64,000 nucleotides of DNA from Hydractinia symbiolongicarpus (lineage: Eukaryota > Cnidaria > Hydrozoa > Anthoathecata > Hydractiniidae): assembly GCF_029227915.1 (NCBI RefSeq), contig NC_079886.1, forward strand, positions 17,832,501 to 17,896,500, given 5' to 3'. The notes beneath the pieces were generated by a model. The model was given only the letters and a program-made list of their open reading frames with translations. It was not told the DNA's origin and searched no databases. The translations under genes and the position numbers were made by a program. Within the stretch, counting starts at the first letter, position 1, and every line of letters begins with the position of its first letter. Positions 1 to 16,670 of this stretch are shown one piece after another.

Positions 1-1057
1 GCCTTTTTAGAGGTGTTATATCCTTCACACCTTTGAAAAAATATATGCAAAATGAGTTGAGCATATTTTATGTAAACATTATGCATAATATGGAACTCCT
101 GTATAAAAATATGCATAATAATATTTTTTAGATAGTTTAATTTCACTATTGTTTTTAAAAAAATCAAAGTTAAGGAATATGCATATGAGCTGTCTCCTGT
201 AAACCTTACTTCTGTCTATTAATAATTTTGGGCGCGTTCAAGCATATTCAGCATAAAGAAAAAGTTCGCACTTCTATCATCTTTCTGCATACTCAGTTCA
301 CACATTTTTATAACACCTACGAAAATCTTTAAAAACAAATATCTCGTTAGTAAATTTTCGCCTACATGCCTTTGTTTGTGGTCTCTTTTTTTGAAAGCTT
401 CCTATTGGCTCATTGAAATTTTCGGTAATGAAAAGCTGAATAAATTATGCACAAAAGGTTCCCGGATTTTTTTGTATAAATTACTGATTAGCGAATTATA
501 TCGACAGAAAGAAAAAATATGCATTTTTTTGAATGATTTTATATAATTACAAATAATTTCATAACACGTTATTAGAAAAAAAAAACCGGGAACCATTTTG
601 AATTTGATTTGTGCTGAATATAATGGTGCGAAAACGAGAAGTCTGCGACTACGCGTTTAGAAAAAGAAGCCATGTTAAAAGGTACGGTGAAAAAAAATTT
701 GTGTGTGTTTATTTCATTATATTTTCTTTTTGGAAAATTACCATCTCACGAAAATAACACCATCAAAAAAGTCTTTCATCAAGCATTCAGAAACAAAAAA
801 ACATAAAATATAACAGTATTGATAAGTTATAAGGGTTTTTCTGAGACTACTCATCAAGTGAGTTTTTTCCTTTACAGTAACCTTAACCACTTCCTTTTAA
901 ACACTACCCACTATAATACTAACTCAAATAATTCTTAATGCACTACTTCGTGGAATTTGTTACAAAGTTTGTCTGTCTTTGTGTTTGCCTTTATGTCTGT
1001 CTGTGTCATATGTGTATGTCTGTATATATATGGATGTCTGTCTACAACTGTGTCGTG
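1..1057. other. AT-rich flank, no supportable gene
   Basis: I see no gene here that I can support. An ATG at about 622 opens a 40-odd-codon frame, but it resembles nothing I recognise. A GTCT/GTTT-rich low-complexity stretch (about 960-1050) abuts the 3' tail of the LINE. Exon 1 of CCT5 would be expected upstream of the LINE or of position 5076, but I could not find it here. Confidence 0.5.
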
Positions 1058-1084
1058 TGCATCATCATCATCATCATTCTCGGC

Positions 1085-3412
1085 TTAACGTCCGTTTTCC
1101 ATGCTAGCATGGGTTGGACGGGGTATATTAATGACCCTCTTCCAATCTGATCTAGACTGTGTTAGATCTAAACTCAACTTCCTCTCTATCAAGTCTGTCC
1201 TTATAACCTTCTGCCAAGTCTTTCTCGGTCTGCCTCTGGGCTTTGCCCCAGGAACTATCAAGTCTCTACACTTTCTTACCCAATTATCCTCCTCCATTCT
1301 TTCCAAGTGCCCCAGCCAATTCAATCTTCTTATCTGGATAACATCTTTAATTCTACGGAGACTTAGCCTGCTTCTTAGCTCATCTGAACTCTTTCTGTCT
1401 CTCAGACTGGCATTACACATCCACCTAACCATTCTTATATCATTCCTTTCTAAACAGTCAAGATCTTGCTGCTTCACTGCCCATGTCTCACTACCGTACA
1501 ACATAACACTTCTTACACAGGCCTCATACAACCTACCTTTTACCTCAATTGACAGGACTCTGCTAGTCAATAAAGGAAGTAACTCTCTAAACTTTTTCCA
1601 AGCAAAACCTATCCTGCAAGTAACACTTCTTCCAACACCCCCTTCACTGCCCAACATATCACCTAAGTAACAGAAGTTCTTAACTATCTCTAACGAGCCA
1701 CTGTTGTACATCATTAAAGCTGGAAATACTTCATTCTCTATAATCTCACCTTTGCAACGCTTGCATACAAACTGTATGTCAGCTCTTAACCTTTCACTAA
1801 TACTACTGCACTTCTTATGTACCCAATGCTTGCAAGTCTGACAAAAAATTGAGTTACTACCAACCCCTTTCCTGCAAACTCCACAAGGCCACTTTCCAAC
1901 TACAAGGTCACACTTGGCTGCAATGCTACTTATCATGACTTTAGACTTTGCTGTGTTTACCTTCAGCCCTTTCTCTTCTAGTCCTTTCTTCCACTTCTCA
2001 AACTTTTCAACTAATTCTTCCATCGACTCTGCTATGAGAACCAAATCATCTGCATACAATAACTCCCATGGACAACCTGTTCTGAACTCCATCGACAGCG
2101 CTTCTAAGACTAGAATAAACAACAAAGGACTAAGTACAGAACCCTGATGTACACCAACATTTACACTAAATTCATCACTAAGTGAATCGTTAATCCTGAC
2201 ACGACTTCTAGCATTGCTGTACATAGACTGAACCATCGTAACTAGCCACTCATCCACACCTAATTTTCTCATAGCCCACCAAATAACTTTACGTGGCACT
2301 CTATCAAAAGCTTTTTCTAAATCTACAAAGGCAAAATAGAGATTCTTTCTCTTTCCTAAATACTTTTCCTGAAGCTGTCTGAGTAAAAATATTGCATCTG
2401 TAGTGCCACGCCCTGGAACAAAACCAAATTGCATCTTATCTATATCAATTCTTTCTCTAAGTAACTTATCAATCACTCTTTCAATAACTTTCCTTACTTG
2501 ATCAACCAACTTCAAACCTCTATAGTTACCCCTTTCTAATGCATCACCCTTGCCCTTGAAACAGTTCACTATTACACTCGACTGCCACTCACTCGGAATA
2601 GCACCATCCTTTATAATCTGGTTAGCAAGACTTGTAATAAGCTCAACTCCAATATATCCAGATGCTTTTACCATCTCTGCAACAATACCTGATACTCCTG
2701 CAGCCTTGCCAATCTTCAATTTCCTAATAGCCTCCACTACCCATTCTGTCTTGATCTGCATAGCTGGCCCTTTTACGACATCATCATCAGACAAATTATC
2801 CTCGTCCCAATCAAACTCAGTGTTAAGCAACCTCTGATAATGATTCTTCCAAGCTACCCTTTTCTCCTCTGTGCTAGCCAAAACACCTTCATCATTACGT
2901 ATACACTTCTCACCTACAATATCTTGATTAGTCTTCTTCATTTGCTTTGCTATCTTGAATACCTCATTGCACTGGTCTTCCCTTCTTAACACATCTGCAA
3001 ATCTGTTTCTCTCTGCTTCTGATTTTGCCTTATACACTGCTGTACAAGCGCGACCCTTAGCTTCTAAGTAAATATTTTTACTACCACATGACTTCCACTC
3101 TTTCCAAAATTTCCTCTTTTCCTTTATACACTGGTCAACCTCATTATTCCACCACCAGGTCTGTCTATGTCTAGCTGGTCCTTTCGTCCACCCACAGGTA
3201 TCATCAGAAGCTTCTTGAAGACAATTCTTCAAAGTAGTCCAAGTACTTTCAACATTGTCACTATCACATTGACTATTGTAGGATAACTGCTGAACTTTTG
3301 CACTAAATTGTCTTGCTACAATCTCTTCCTTCAGCTTCCAGACTTTTCGACGGGGCCTGTACTTTCCCTTGGCTTCTTTAACACTCTTCAAGATAATATC
3401 ACAAACCAGCAA
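1085..3412 (-). pseudogene. LINE reverse transcriptase ORF with PHD-like zinc finger
   Basis: An open 775-residue frame encoding a non-LTR reverse transcriptase. The RT palm begins near KIGKAAGVSGI (about 233), carries FVDLEKAFDRVPR (362-374) and ends with the catalytic LLYADDLVL (451-459). Next comes a C4HC3 pattern (CGVC..C..C..H..C..C..C, about 510-553), as in a PHD finger. The C-terminal part contains YGSETWAV and RRLNWLGHLERM, typical of this LINE group. The first Met is only the first one after the frameshift separating it from the endonuclease; in the intact ancestor both were probably one polyprotein. The RT frame itself is uninterrupted, which suggests a fairly young copy. Confidence 0.9.
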
Positions 3413-4278
3413 CCTATGCTGGTTTGTGATATTATCTCTTCCCTCGATATAACTTTCACGTCCTTCACCACTTTCTTGTCTGACTTTCTAACCAAAAAGT
3501 AATCTATCTGTGTCTTACAACCACCTGACTCATATGTTATCAGCCTACTCTGTCTCTTACTGAATGATGTGTTGCAAACCACCATGTCCGTTGCCATTCC
3601 AAACTCAAGCAATCTCTCCCCTTCCTTATTTCTGCTCCCAAATCCATAGCCTCCATGCACACCTCTATAACCTTCAGATGACTTCCCAACATGACCATTG
3701 AAGTTGCCGCCCACCATGACAAGTTCAGTGTCTCCAAACTTTGATGTGACTGCTATTAACTCATCATAAAACTTATCTTTATCTTCCTCACTGAGTCCAC
3801 ACTGTGGAGCATAAACTGACAGAAAAGTGACAATCCTATTACCTATCAAAAACTTTATCACTATAATACGACTATTAACACGCATAACATCTATTACTTT
3901 TTCTACCCACTTCTCCGCAACGAATATGCCAACCCCTCCATATCCATCACTATTACCAATCCAAAAAAGCTTATACCTTGCCCTCCTACCTTCCACAAAT
4001 CTCACTGAAGCTCCTCTCCACCTAACTTCCTGAACACAACACATATCAACAGATCTACGTTCTAACATTTCAACTACTTCACCTGCTCTACCTCTCAGAG
4101 TACCAACATTTACACTAGCCATCCTCAACCTAGTGTTATCTACCTTTTGATGTGATAGCTGGGTAACGGTCTGACGATGCTCACATCTGACATCTGTCCT
4201 ACCGTGCGCGACACCTTCACTCCTTAGAGTTCCAGCCCCGTTTACGCAGTTTGTCTGATCAACTATTCTTACGGCCAT
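3388..4278 (-). pseudogene. LINE endonuclease ORF (APE-like), degenerate
   Basis: A 296-residue frame with the exonuclease/endonuclease/phosphatase fold motifs in order: SVNVGTLRG (about 55-63), CVQEVRW with the metal-binding Glu84, SVYAPQ (about 154-159), GGNFNGHVG (190-198) and QIDYFLV (257-263). Two catalytic positions look lost. The usual GDFN motif reads GGNFN, so the Asp is replaced by Gly at 191. The terminal S-x-H motif expected after 'ISQ' (283-285) is replaced by an insertion that shifts the frame, so the ORF ends at residue 296 instead of continuing into the RT. Nicking activity is therefore unlikely. The frameshift lies inside a perfect 20-bp inverted repeat (3391-3437). Confidence 0.85.
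3391..3437. repeat. Perfect 20-bp inverted repeat, 7-bp loop, inside the LINE
   Basis: Positions 3391-3410 and 3418-3437 are exact reverse complements, separated by AACCTAT. The hairpin falls exactly where the endonuclease frame shifts out of phase with the RT frame. One arm agrees with the expected LINE coding sequence (L-L-V-C-D-I), so the other arm looks like a templated copy. Confidence 0.95.
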
Positions 4279-4350
4279 TAATAAAGAGTTTTGGCATTGT
4301 TTTACTGCTGGATGCCCTTCCTAGCGCCAACCGTTCACAGACCGGACCGG

Positions 4351-5075
4351 TGCATGCGCCAATTTTCTTTTCTCAATTTTTATTTTTTTGCTCTTTGGTT
4401 AGTATCAGGAAAATGAATAATTATCTTCCTCTTTATCATATTTTTTCATTTTGTGACAGTTAGCCTTTACTGTACACTGCCCTTTTTGCTCATGCCAATT
4501 GCTGGCCTTCATGTTGTAATTAGCCTCGCTAGTGGATCTCCAGCCGTCGATTTATAACTCGTAACTTGTTATTTTGTATTATGGCAAATAAATTAAATTG
4601 AATGCACTAAAATCCATTGGATGTGTGTGGAGGTGTTGCGTTCTATAGCATGCCTCTCGTAAAAAGCCTGTCCTTTTACTAGAAATGACAATTTAGGCCT
4701 CAATTGAGGTTGTAGCAAAATCTGAAATAATTTTAACTTTTATCCAAAATATATATTTTTTATATATAAACTGAGGCAGACATTTTTGATGGAGCACTTG
4801 AGCATTTTTTAATCAACCAAACTTGTCTAAAGGTATCTCTCTCAATTTTTTTATCACCATTCTAGCAGACTCAGAGAAAAAGTTTAATGATTATTTAAAC
4901 CAATTTTGATCACAAGAACTTCTTTCAAATAAGAGACAGGACAAATCCTCTGAATTGTTTAGAAGTCTCATCCTGCTGCATATGTGTATTACATACATCT
5001 TTTCTCTTCTGATTATGGTTTAACCTTCATATTAAAGTTTTATTAGCTGTATGATTTCTCACATTTCCATTTTAG
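4351..5075. other. Sequence between LINE and CCT5 exon 2
   Basis: AT-rich, with no exon encoding the expected CCT5 N-terminus (about 35 residues ending before SHIMAAK). It is probably intron 1 of CCT5, ending in the acceptor TTCCATTTTAG at 5075. Confidence 0.5.
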
Positions 5076-9384
<4,309 letters not shown>

Positions 9385-9670
9385 ATGTATTAAATGTTTC
9401 CGTTACCGTTACGTGGAATACCAGTCCTACGAAAATCCAAAGATCGCCCTCAACCTCTCAGTTTTCCAGAATTTTCAGTGTTGCAATTATGTAACCGCAA
9501 TTTTTAGAAAGATTAGGTTGCCTTTTTCACACATCTACTTCTATTGCGGTGACAAAAAAATCTTCGATCTGAATGTTTGCCCCTCGCGTGCTAAAGAAGT
9601 ATATGAAGAAAAGGGCCACCTCGCTTTCAAAAGGATTGAAATACCTTGTTCAATGTAAATCTTCAAAGAA

Positions 9671-9676
9671 ATTAAA
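9671..9676 (+). terminator. Likely CCT5 polyadenylation signal (ATTAAA)
   Basis: The common variant signal ATTAAA lies 287 nt after the CCT5 stop codon. No AATAAA was seen between the stop and this point. Confidence 0.4.
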
Positions 9677-12600
9677 TACTAACTAAGAAAGTCAGTGCGT
9701 AATTTGATTTTTCCTTTTGTTGTAAAATCCCTTACAAAGTAATTGAAAATACGAGAAGTATGTGTCCGTGCTCTTCGCTACATACGATACCATTTACTCA
9801 ACGTTAATGACAGCACCATCAACAAGAGATATGTCCGTCATTGGAACTTTATTTTAAGTACTTGAGGTCAATACAAGTTCAGGGTCATTAAAGAGAATAA
9901 TTTCTAGCAGCTACAAATTTAATCGTTCACTTGATTTAAGAAGCGTTTCAGAAATACGCAGGAGATAGTTCTTGTAATACCATTCTTCGTGCTGATGAGT
10001 AAGTATTGTCAACGGTACGGTAACAAATTTTGAGTTTAAAGACAATTAATTCTGATATATATCACAACCAAATCTCGGTAGAGGTTAGGGGAAATAGCAA
10101 AGCACGGTTTTTTTATGTGGTGTCCTTCGTAAAGAGTGAGCCAATGACATAAATTTTTAGGATTTACGTACAGGGCACTTTGGTTACTCTCATAAGCGCA
10201 AGAAATGCACACATAAATTTTGGTACTTATTACAAAAATACCACCGGGTTTGTTTACGAAAGAGAACAGCCTCGACCTTGTTTGATGTTGTTCTTACAGG
10301 TAGCTTAGCTACCCTATATAGCTACATTAAGGATTAAACTAGCATTTATTACTTAATACTCAGTAAAATAGGTCAAGTTTAAATGTTAAACTTTTTCGCT
10401 ATAGCTAGCTAGACTAAGTATGAAAGGACAAGGCTGAGCTTTTTAGCTGGGTTAAAAGTCAAAACTTAAGAGGAAAATTACATCACAATTTTTAAAATTA
10501 TATTACACATAGTACAGAACACCTGCGGGAAAATTCATTATTCATCATTATTCATCAAGTTACCCCAAGGCGTTTCTGTTCTTTACTTCTCATTGTGGGG
10601 TACCTCAAATTCTTGTAAATACAATGAAAAAAATTACTTAAGACTTCCTCTTCTTTCCCTTTCACCACTCATGGCATTTCTCAGCATGTCTTCAGTTCGA
10701 AGCCACGATTCCTTAGCTTCCAACTGCGTCTCGTTCACAAGTTTCAGCGCTAGCCAATGTGATGGACAACGTCGAGAAACCCTGGGTAATTTTGAAAAAA
10801 TGTGGTCCTGCCTTATGATTTTCAGATATTTGCTGCTGATATCAGCATATTTTGGCCCTTGGATGCCACACCTCCGTATATATAGGAGTTAATTATCTCT
10901 AAGTCAAAAGAACTGCGTGCTAACAGCCCAACCAATGGCAATCATTTCTTGCGTTTTTTCCAGGTCAATGCTGAAAAATCGGGCTAACCTGAAGTCCGCA
11001 ATAACTCCAGAGGTTTATAATCAGGCTTCCCCTCTTTATTTATAGTGGTCAGTTGACAACACTTGATCAGCACCTTATGTTCAACCACTGCTGTTGCGCC
11101 GTTTGAAAACAAAAACCTAAGTATACTCTTCACACGACTGGTAAAAAAAAAGTCGAATAAAATATGGGCGAACCAAAAACTATCGCGATTAAATAAATGT
11201 CAGATCATTTCAGAAATTTTTATCTTCAGATTTTAGCGCTCCAATTTTAAATTATGCGCTGTTTTTTTTTTGTTTTTTTTTTGAATGCATTTTCGTCTTA
11301 TTAAAGAACTTTATAAATGCATAAAATTATTTTCGTTTTTGCTTCTGTTGATTGAAGATGTTACAAAAAACAAATAAAATAGAATAAAGTTGAGATTTTT
11401 GTTTATATAAATGAGAACGAGTTGAAGATGCAGGTGGTAAAATTAAACTAATTTGATCTTCAATCCAACTCGTTTCACCTGCAATTTTCATGAGTGAGCG
11501 AAATAAATTTATATTGCAAATTTAACACGCTTTTTTACATATTTTACCGCATCTATTTTAAAAACATTATTCCTGACCAATGAGATTTGATGATGGTTTA
11601 ATTTCAACCAATAGGATATAATGAATATATTTACAAGAAATCGAACGTTTTCATTTAGACGCTATACCAACTGACTTGTAAATTACTAAGGCTATATACA
11701 TATTCATAAAAAATGAATATTTAAAAAATATTTTCATTGAGTTCAATCGAGTAAAATATCTATTATTTATTGTTGTTCGCGCTATTTCTTTTATGAAAAT
11801 AAAACTTTACGGTAGCATGCATAAAAGAACTTTAGCCCAGTAAGCTTCTTAATAATCCCGCACAGATGGGAATAAAATTTCCTGGGGCTGCTATATTCGG
11901 AAAACATGGACGCAATCGGTAAGTTCTCTTTTTGTTATTTTCTTCAAAAACAATTTTGACAGTACGGGACAAACAATGAAACAATATTCTTTGATCCAAG
12001 TCATTTAAGAACATGATAATATAGCGCTAGTTTGAACAACAGTATTTGATCATCAAGCGACCTTAAAAACTGTTAACCTCACAACAGATGCTGGGCGATA
12101 ACATTTTTTTTTACGGTTCCTCATTATACACGCATTCGTATTCGTGTAAAAAATATGCTTTATGTGAAAGTGCTGCTTCTGTAAAAAAATAGATAATATA
12201 AAGAAGAAGAAGAACTAAAAGAGAAAATAAAATGAAAGAAGACGAGATGTCAGTCAGAAACATATAAAAGAGATCTGGGGACGAGAATGCTTCATTAAAG
12301 CGTTCATGGCACGAGCTTCCAGGGTTTAAACATCTGCGCTCAGTATGCTCACTTTCCATATTAATAAAGATGGAAACCTTTTCTAAACTTTGGTTGGTCG
12401 TTACAGAATGTGCCCTTCTTTGAACGCTTGGAAGTTGAATCTTTTAATCTCCAAAGCTGCCAAGATACAACTTCGTTCTTAGGGCATTTTGCCTTTTTAA
12501 TGCTCCGTAATAACGGCTCAGTGGTCAAAGGACCCTGGAGACGAGGTTGGCCAAGATACTAGCACTTAGTAAACACTGAAAGCTGGAAACCCAGAACGTT

Positions 12601-15112
12601 AAAAGCAGTCTTAAAGCATCTGCACCCTTAACCATTGTAACAATAACTGGAATAAATTCATTAAAATTAGTAAGAAAAACGTGTTGCTATTATCCATAAA
12701 TTCACTTTTTAAATTCCTTCTAAAATTAAACTTTGAGTCCCTAATTTTCCTAAAATTTAAAATTTTTTAAAATATTTGCACCCTGCAGAAACACTAACAG
12801 AGCTTAAAAGCTGCTATCTATCTTGGGTTTTCTGTATAAATCAACAAAAAAAATATTCACGAAATGAAACATACCCAAGTTTACCTCGCCAAACATTGCA
12901 ATGAGAAGAAAAATGTAGCCTTTGTCAGTTAACAATTTTCTTTTAATCTTCACTATTTTCATTATTTCACTAACAAACTATTACAGCAACTTGTATTATT
13001 GAAACGTTTTGTGGATTTTTTCCCCTTAAATGGCCGTCTCATAACCGGGTTTTGTAAATCTTGAAACTAGACTAGTTCACGTTAAAACCTTTGAATATCC
13101 ATCACTCTTGAGAGCTTGAAAATGTTAAAACAACACTAATATAAGACATTGCCTCGGTAGTTAATTTTCGCATTTGCACCGTTAAGGTTAAGCTTTGGTA
13201 TTGTCATTATTTTTTTTACTTTAGCAAAAAACTAAAGTAATACAAAATTAAAATTTGAAAACAAACATTTTATCGCGATGTGTCCAATTTAATGTTGACT
13301 GGACACCTAACAAATTTTTCGGCTCCACAACATGAATACAGAGCCAACAACATTCAAAAGGGGGGATAGGAAGAGAAAAGATCACATTTTAGCATTTTTA
13401 CACTAATATGTACAGGGACGTGGTAGTTTTTTATCTATGCGCTTTCTTTGAATAGAAATTGTCAAAAACAGACAGCTTGAGGCCTTACCATAGCAGGGCT
13501 TCAGATTCTTCAGGTTAAGTCAAATAAATCGCTGTTTTTCTGGAAGTTGTATAAATTAAAAATAACAGAGAGAGATACATCAGACAACAATATATCGTAA
13601 AACCCCGAGTCCCACCCCTTTTTCCTGAATTGAAAAGGTCATGTAGGAAATAAAAAGCTATGGCCTTTTTTCCAGGGCTTTACCGTAATACATATACATA
13701 TACGTATTACTGTATTACATAAAACACAAGATTCTTTATTAAGTAACAAAATCTCGCCCTGCTTGGGTACGACTTTTGAAAAGTATATTAAAAATTAAAG
13801 CTTTTTCATCCAATGTTCATTTAATGTTTATTTTTAATTTTCTAAGGTCAGCATTTCCCAAAAAAATTAAAATGGTTTTACGCTATTAGGGGACTACCAC
13901 TATTTGTATCTACCATTTTGGCTCACAGACGACATATTGTGTATAGATATTGCAATGTGGAACAGGAATGTACCCAACTTAAGACGGGCTCCTTATGTAA
14001 CTAATTTCGTCCTAAAAATTAGAATCTTCTTGAAAATCTACAATCTAAATGAAATATTGTGTTGCTTTTGACAAGGTTTTGGTTGTAAAATTTATTTGTT
14101 TCCTTATTTTTTTTTTCATATCTACTGAAATAAGTAAATTATTCATTCATAAGCAGATGTTAATACCCACGAACTAAATGAATTTTTTATTTAAATTTTA
14201 CAAAACTTCCAAGCGCTGACGAAAGAACAAGAAATTCTTTATCAAAGTGCATGTAAGTTGAAAATTTGACTTTCATCTCGAATAAAATTAGTTACCCCTC
14301 AAATATATACCGTGTATCGTACTGCCTCAATTATCTGTGTCTCGATTTCCCATCTTGAAATAACAGAGTGTTTACTATTGTCTGCAAATCTTATCATTGA
14401 CGCTCCACCTTCTCGCTTTGTGGAAGAATTCCTGCGATTCTCATAACCTAGAATCAGGTCACATACAATTAGCGTGATAGCTATTAGTCACGCATTTATC
14501 ATTTGATTTTTGTGACTTCCCTGAAGCTGAATTTCCACCTAAGGAAGACACAAGCTGAACAGAGTTATAATATCACTTGGCTATTTTGTTAATCGTTCCT
14601 TTGTGGTTCTAAACACTTCTCATTAGATGTCATAGAAAGTTGAAAAACCTTTTCCTGCTAGTAAAAATGAAAAATTCTCATATTCTCAAACAAAAAAAGT
14701 CTTTAGAAAAGAAATCTGACTTTGAATTGTTCTGTTTCATCTGCAAAACTCAAATTGATATTCCAGAAATTTCGATTAACTGGTATTTACAAGCTCGTCC
14801 ACAGGGCCTAGAAACGAGGTTGCAGTATTAGGAATTATCTTTTAAAAAAATGGTCGACAAAATACTGCCACTTACTGCATTATTGCAATACATAACCACA
14901 ATAATATAGAACCAAACAATGAAAATGACTATAGATTATTAGTGTTGGGAAACAACAACTTTTTATCCTGGTGGGAAGTTGTTTTAAAATTGCCTTCAGT
15001 TAGAATTAATGTTACCATGGCTGATGGCAAATAATCGGTGTCTATTTTTTTAAACTTCCTATGGTCAAGTCACAGGATGAAGATGTACATAGGTAATTTT
15101 TTCACTTGCAAG
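9677..15112. other. Intergenic repeat-rich region
   Basis: No gene recognised. It holds fragments of dispersed repeats. The segment at 10840-10890 (TGCTGATATCAGCATATTTTGG and flanks) recurs inverted at 37604-37660. An 'ACGAGGTTG' block occurs at 12532-12550 and 14802-14823. A 'GGGGACGAGAATGC' segment lies near 12278. A partial inverted repeat built on ACGAGTTG..CAACTCGT lies at about 11416-11480. ATG GAC GCA ATC G followed by GTAAGT (11905-11923) resembles a first exon, but no continuation was found. Confidence 0.5.
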
Positions 15113-15657
15113 ATACCTTATCGGGGAAGAAAAAGTCGGGAAAAACTGACTAAATCCTTCTCCGATCAAAATTTCCCCCGATTATTTTTTCCCGGACTAG
15201 CACTTTTACCCGATTTTTTATACCCGACTAACAATTTACCCCGACTTTTTTCTTTTATCCTAAACTTTCTTTCTCATTGTCATCACCATAATACATTGCA
15301 AGGAAGATTACAGAAACGGATCGGGACAGGACATAAAAATATAATGGGAACAAAAAAAGACATTTTCTGTTTAAACAAACATGAAATAATCATACAACTA
15401 TAACATTAATAGTCCGTTTAAGATGTTGACGTTACAATTAGTGCAAAACACGTCATAATTGTTTTGGACTAGATTTTTGTACCTATTCTCGTAGTTGTTT
15501 TTGAATGGAAAACATACATAGGTAAATAAAAAAAGAATACAGGAATATAAAAAATTAGTCGGGAAAAAGTGACTTTTTTCAAAAGTGACTTAATTTTCCC
15601 CGACGAAATTTTAACCCGACGAAATTTTTCCCGACTTTTATTTCCCCGATAAGGTAT
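15113..15657. mobile_element. MITE with CCCGACTTTTT subterminal repeats
   Basis: About 545 bp, bounded by inverted termini: TACCTTATCGGGGAA at the left and TTCCCCGATAAGGTA-type sequence at the right, extending roughly 35 bp with few mismatches. Both ends carry several degenerate subterminal copies of (A)GTCGGGAAAAA, or its complement, on both strands. There is no transposase ORF. Such dense subterminal motifs are usual where a transposase binds repeatedly, so a non-autonomous DNA transposon is the best reading. The superfamily is unknown. Confidence 0.8.
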
Positions 15658-16258
15658 TAGCTAATAGGTAACTGATCAGAGCCGTCGCTGAGGCTAGGGG
15701 TCTCTAGCCCCCAACTATCTTTCCCAATGATTTTTTTCTAAATCAACTATCACTGTTAATAATCTCTGGTTTAAAATTATATGTTTATATACATTGCTAA
15801 TAAGGCATGTAGCCCATATGAATAGTGATGCGTATATTGTCAATCTTGTCATCAAAATTATCAAACATGTATCTTATTTTTTCAATATATATTAAAAAGA
15901 ACTCTAAATACTTAATAACAACCAGTTTAAGCTGGTTTAAAGTAACATAAAGTTCATTTTTTGGCATTCTATAAGTACATTTTTAAAAGTTTTCTCTGTT
16001 CCGTCAGACCTAGCTTGGTGGGTCCAAACAAGTCTCAAAAATAAGGTCCATCAGATTACAATCCAGTGTCGACGGCCTTGATAGCCGATTGCAAATTTAG
16101 AAACAAATCGTTAGGGAATTATACAAATCGTGACCATTGTTGTACTGGATTTTTCAGGCAAGCAATGCCTATAATTATGGGAAAAAAGGCGAGGAAAAAC
16201 TAGTGCATTTTTGGGAAAGCCTTTGTAACTATCTACACTTATCTATCTTTCAACGAAA

Positions 16259-16670
16259 ATTTTTACTTTGTGTATTTTTATTGACCTATCTAAGGCTTTT
16301 GATACCATTGATCACAGAATATTATTAGGTAAACTAAATGCGTATGGGATAAGTGGATGAACTTTAAAATGATTTAAAAGTTATCTGAGTGAACGAACAC
16401 AATACATAGACAGTGGCAGTGGCGAAAAAACTAATAAACTAACAATTAAATGTGGTGTACCAGAAGGTTAAATTCTTAGACCACTGTTATTTTTATATAT
16501 GTTTTATATATGTGACCACTGTTATTTTAATATATGTTAATGTTCTAAGCAATTAATATGAAATTCTGAATTATATCATGTTTGCAGATAGAATGTATGA
16601 TAACGCTTCCGACGTCATCTCTACTTTAAAAAGTGGTGAAAAAAAAACTAACTAAAATGGATTTCTGGCG
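16259..16670 (+). pseudogene. Degenerate LINE reverse transcriptase fragment (CR1/L2/jockey-like)
   Basis: Translated with stops and frameshifts, this reads [20 protein letters not shown], then SYLSERTQYID, CGVPEG, LRPLLF and finally YIMFAD. That is the RT palm order of a non-LTR retrotransposon of the CR1/jockey group, different from the LINE at 1-4 kb. The catalytic F/YADD box reads FADR and several in-frame stops are present, so it is an old dead fragment without recognisable ends. Confidence 0.8.

Larger units (their letters stand above)
1058..4350 (-). mobile_element. Non-LTR retrotransposon (APE-type LINE, RTE/CFDP2-like), near full length, inactive
   Basis: The element runs on the minus strand. 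It has an apurinic-endonuclease-like ORF (4278-3388), a reverse transcriptase ORF (3412-1085), a very short 3' UTR and a (GATGAT)n tail (plus-strand ATC repeats at 1058-1076). The tail is preceded by a conserved block containing CCATGCTAGCATGG. Upstream of the first ATG is a GGCGCTAGGAAGGGCATCC block (about 4310-4330) that I recall from invertebrate SINE/LINE heads; the exact 5' end is uncertain. EN followed by RT, a short 3' UTR and a short-repeat tail fit the RTE-like group whose proteins are often annotated 'craniofacial development protein 2-like'. Two truncated copies lie at 56215-57029 and about 57831-57982 in the same orientation. It sits between the window edge and CCT5 exon 2, so it may lie in CCT5 intron 1. 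Confidence 0.9.

Noticed and set aside
622-690. Exon 1 of CCT5 (a stretch reading EAMLK before GTACGG)
   Set aside because: The phase does not fit the exon at 5076 and the upstream residues do not resemble the CCT5 N-terminus.
11905-11923. First exon ATG GAC GCA ATC G|GTAAGT
   Set aside because: Only the start codon and donor look right; no following exon or recognisable product was found.
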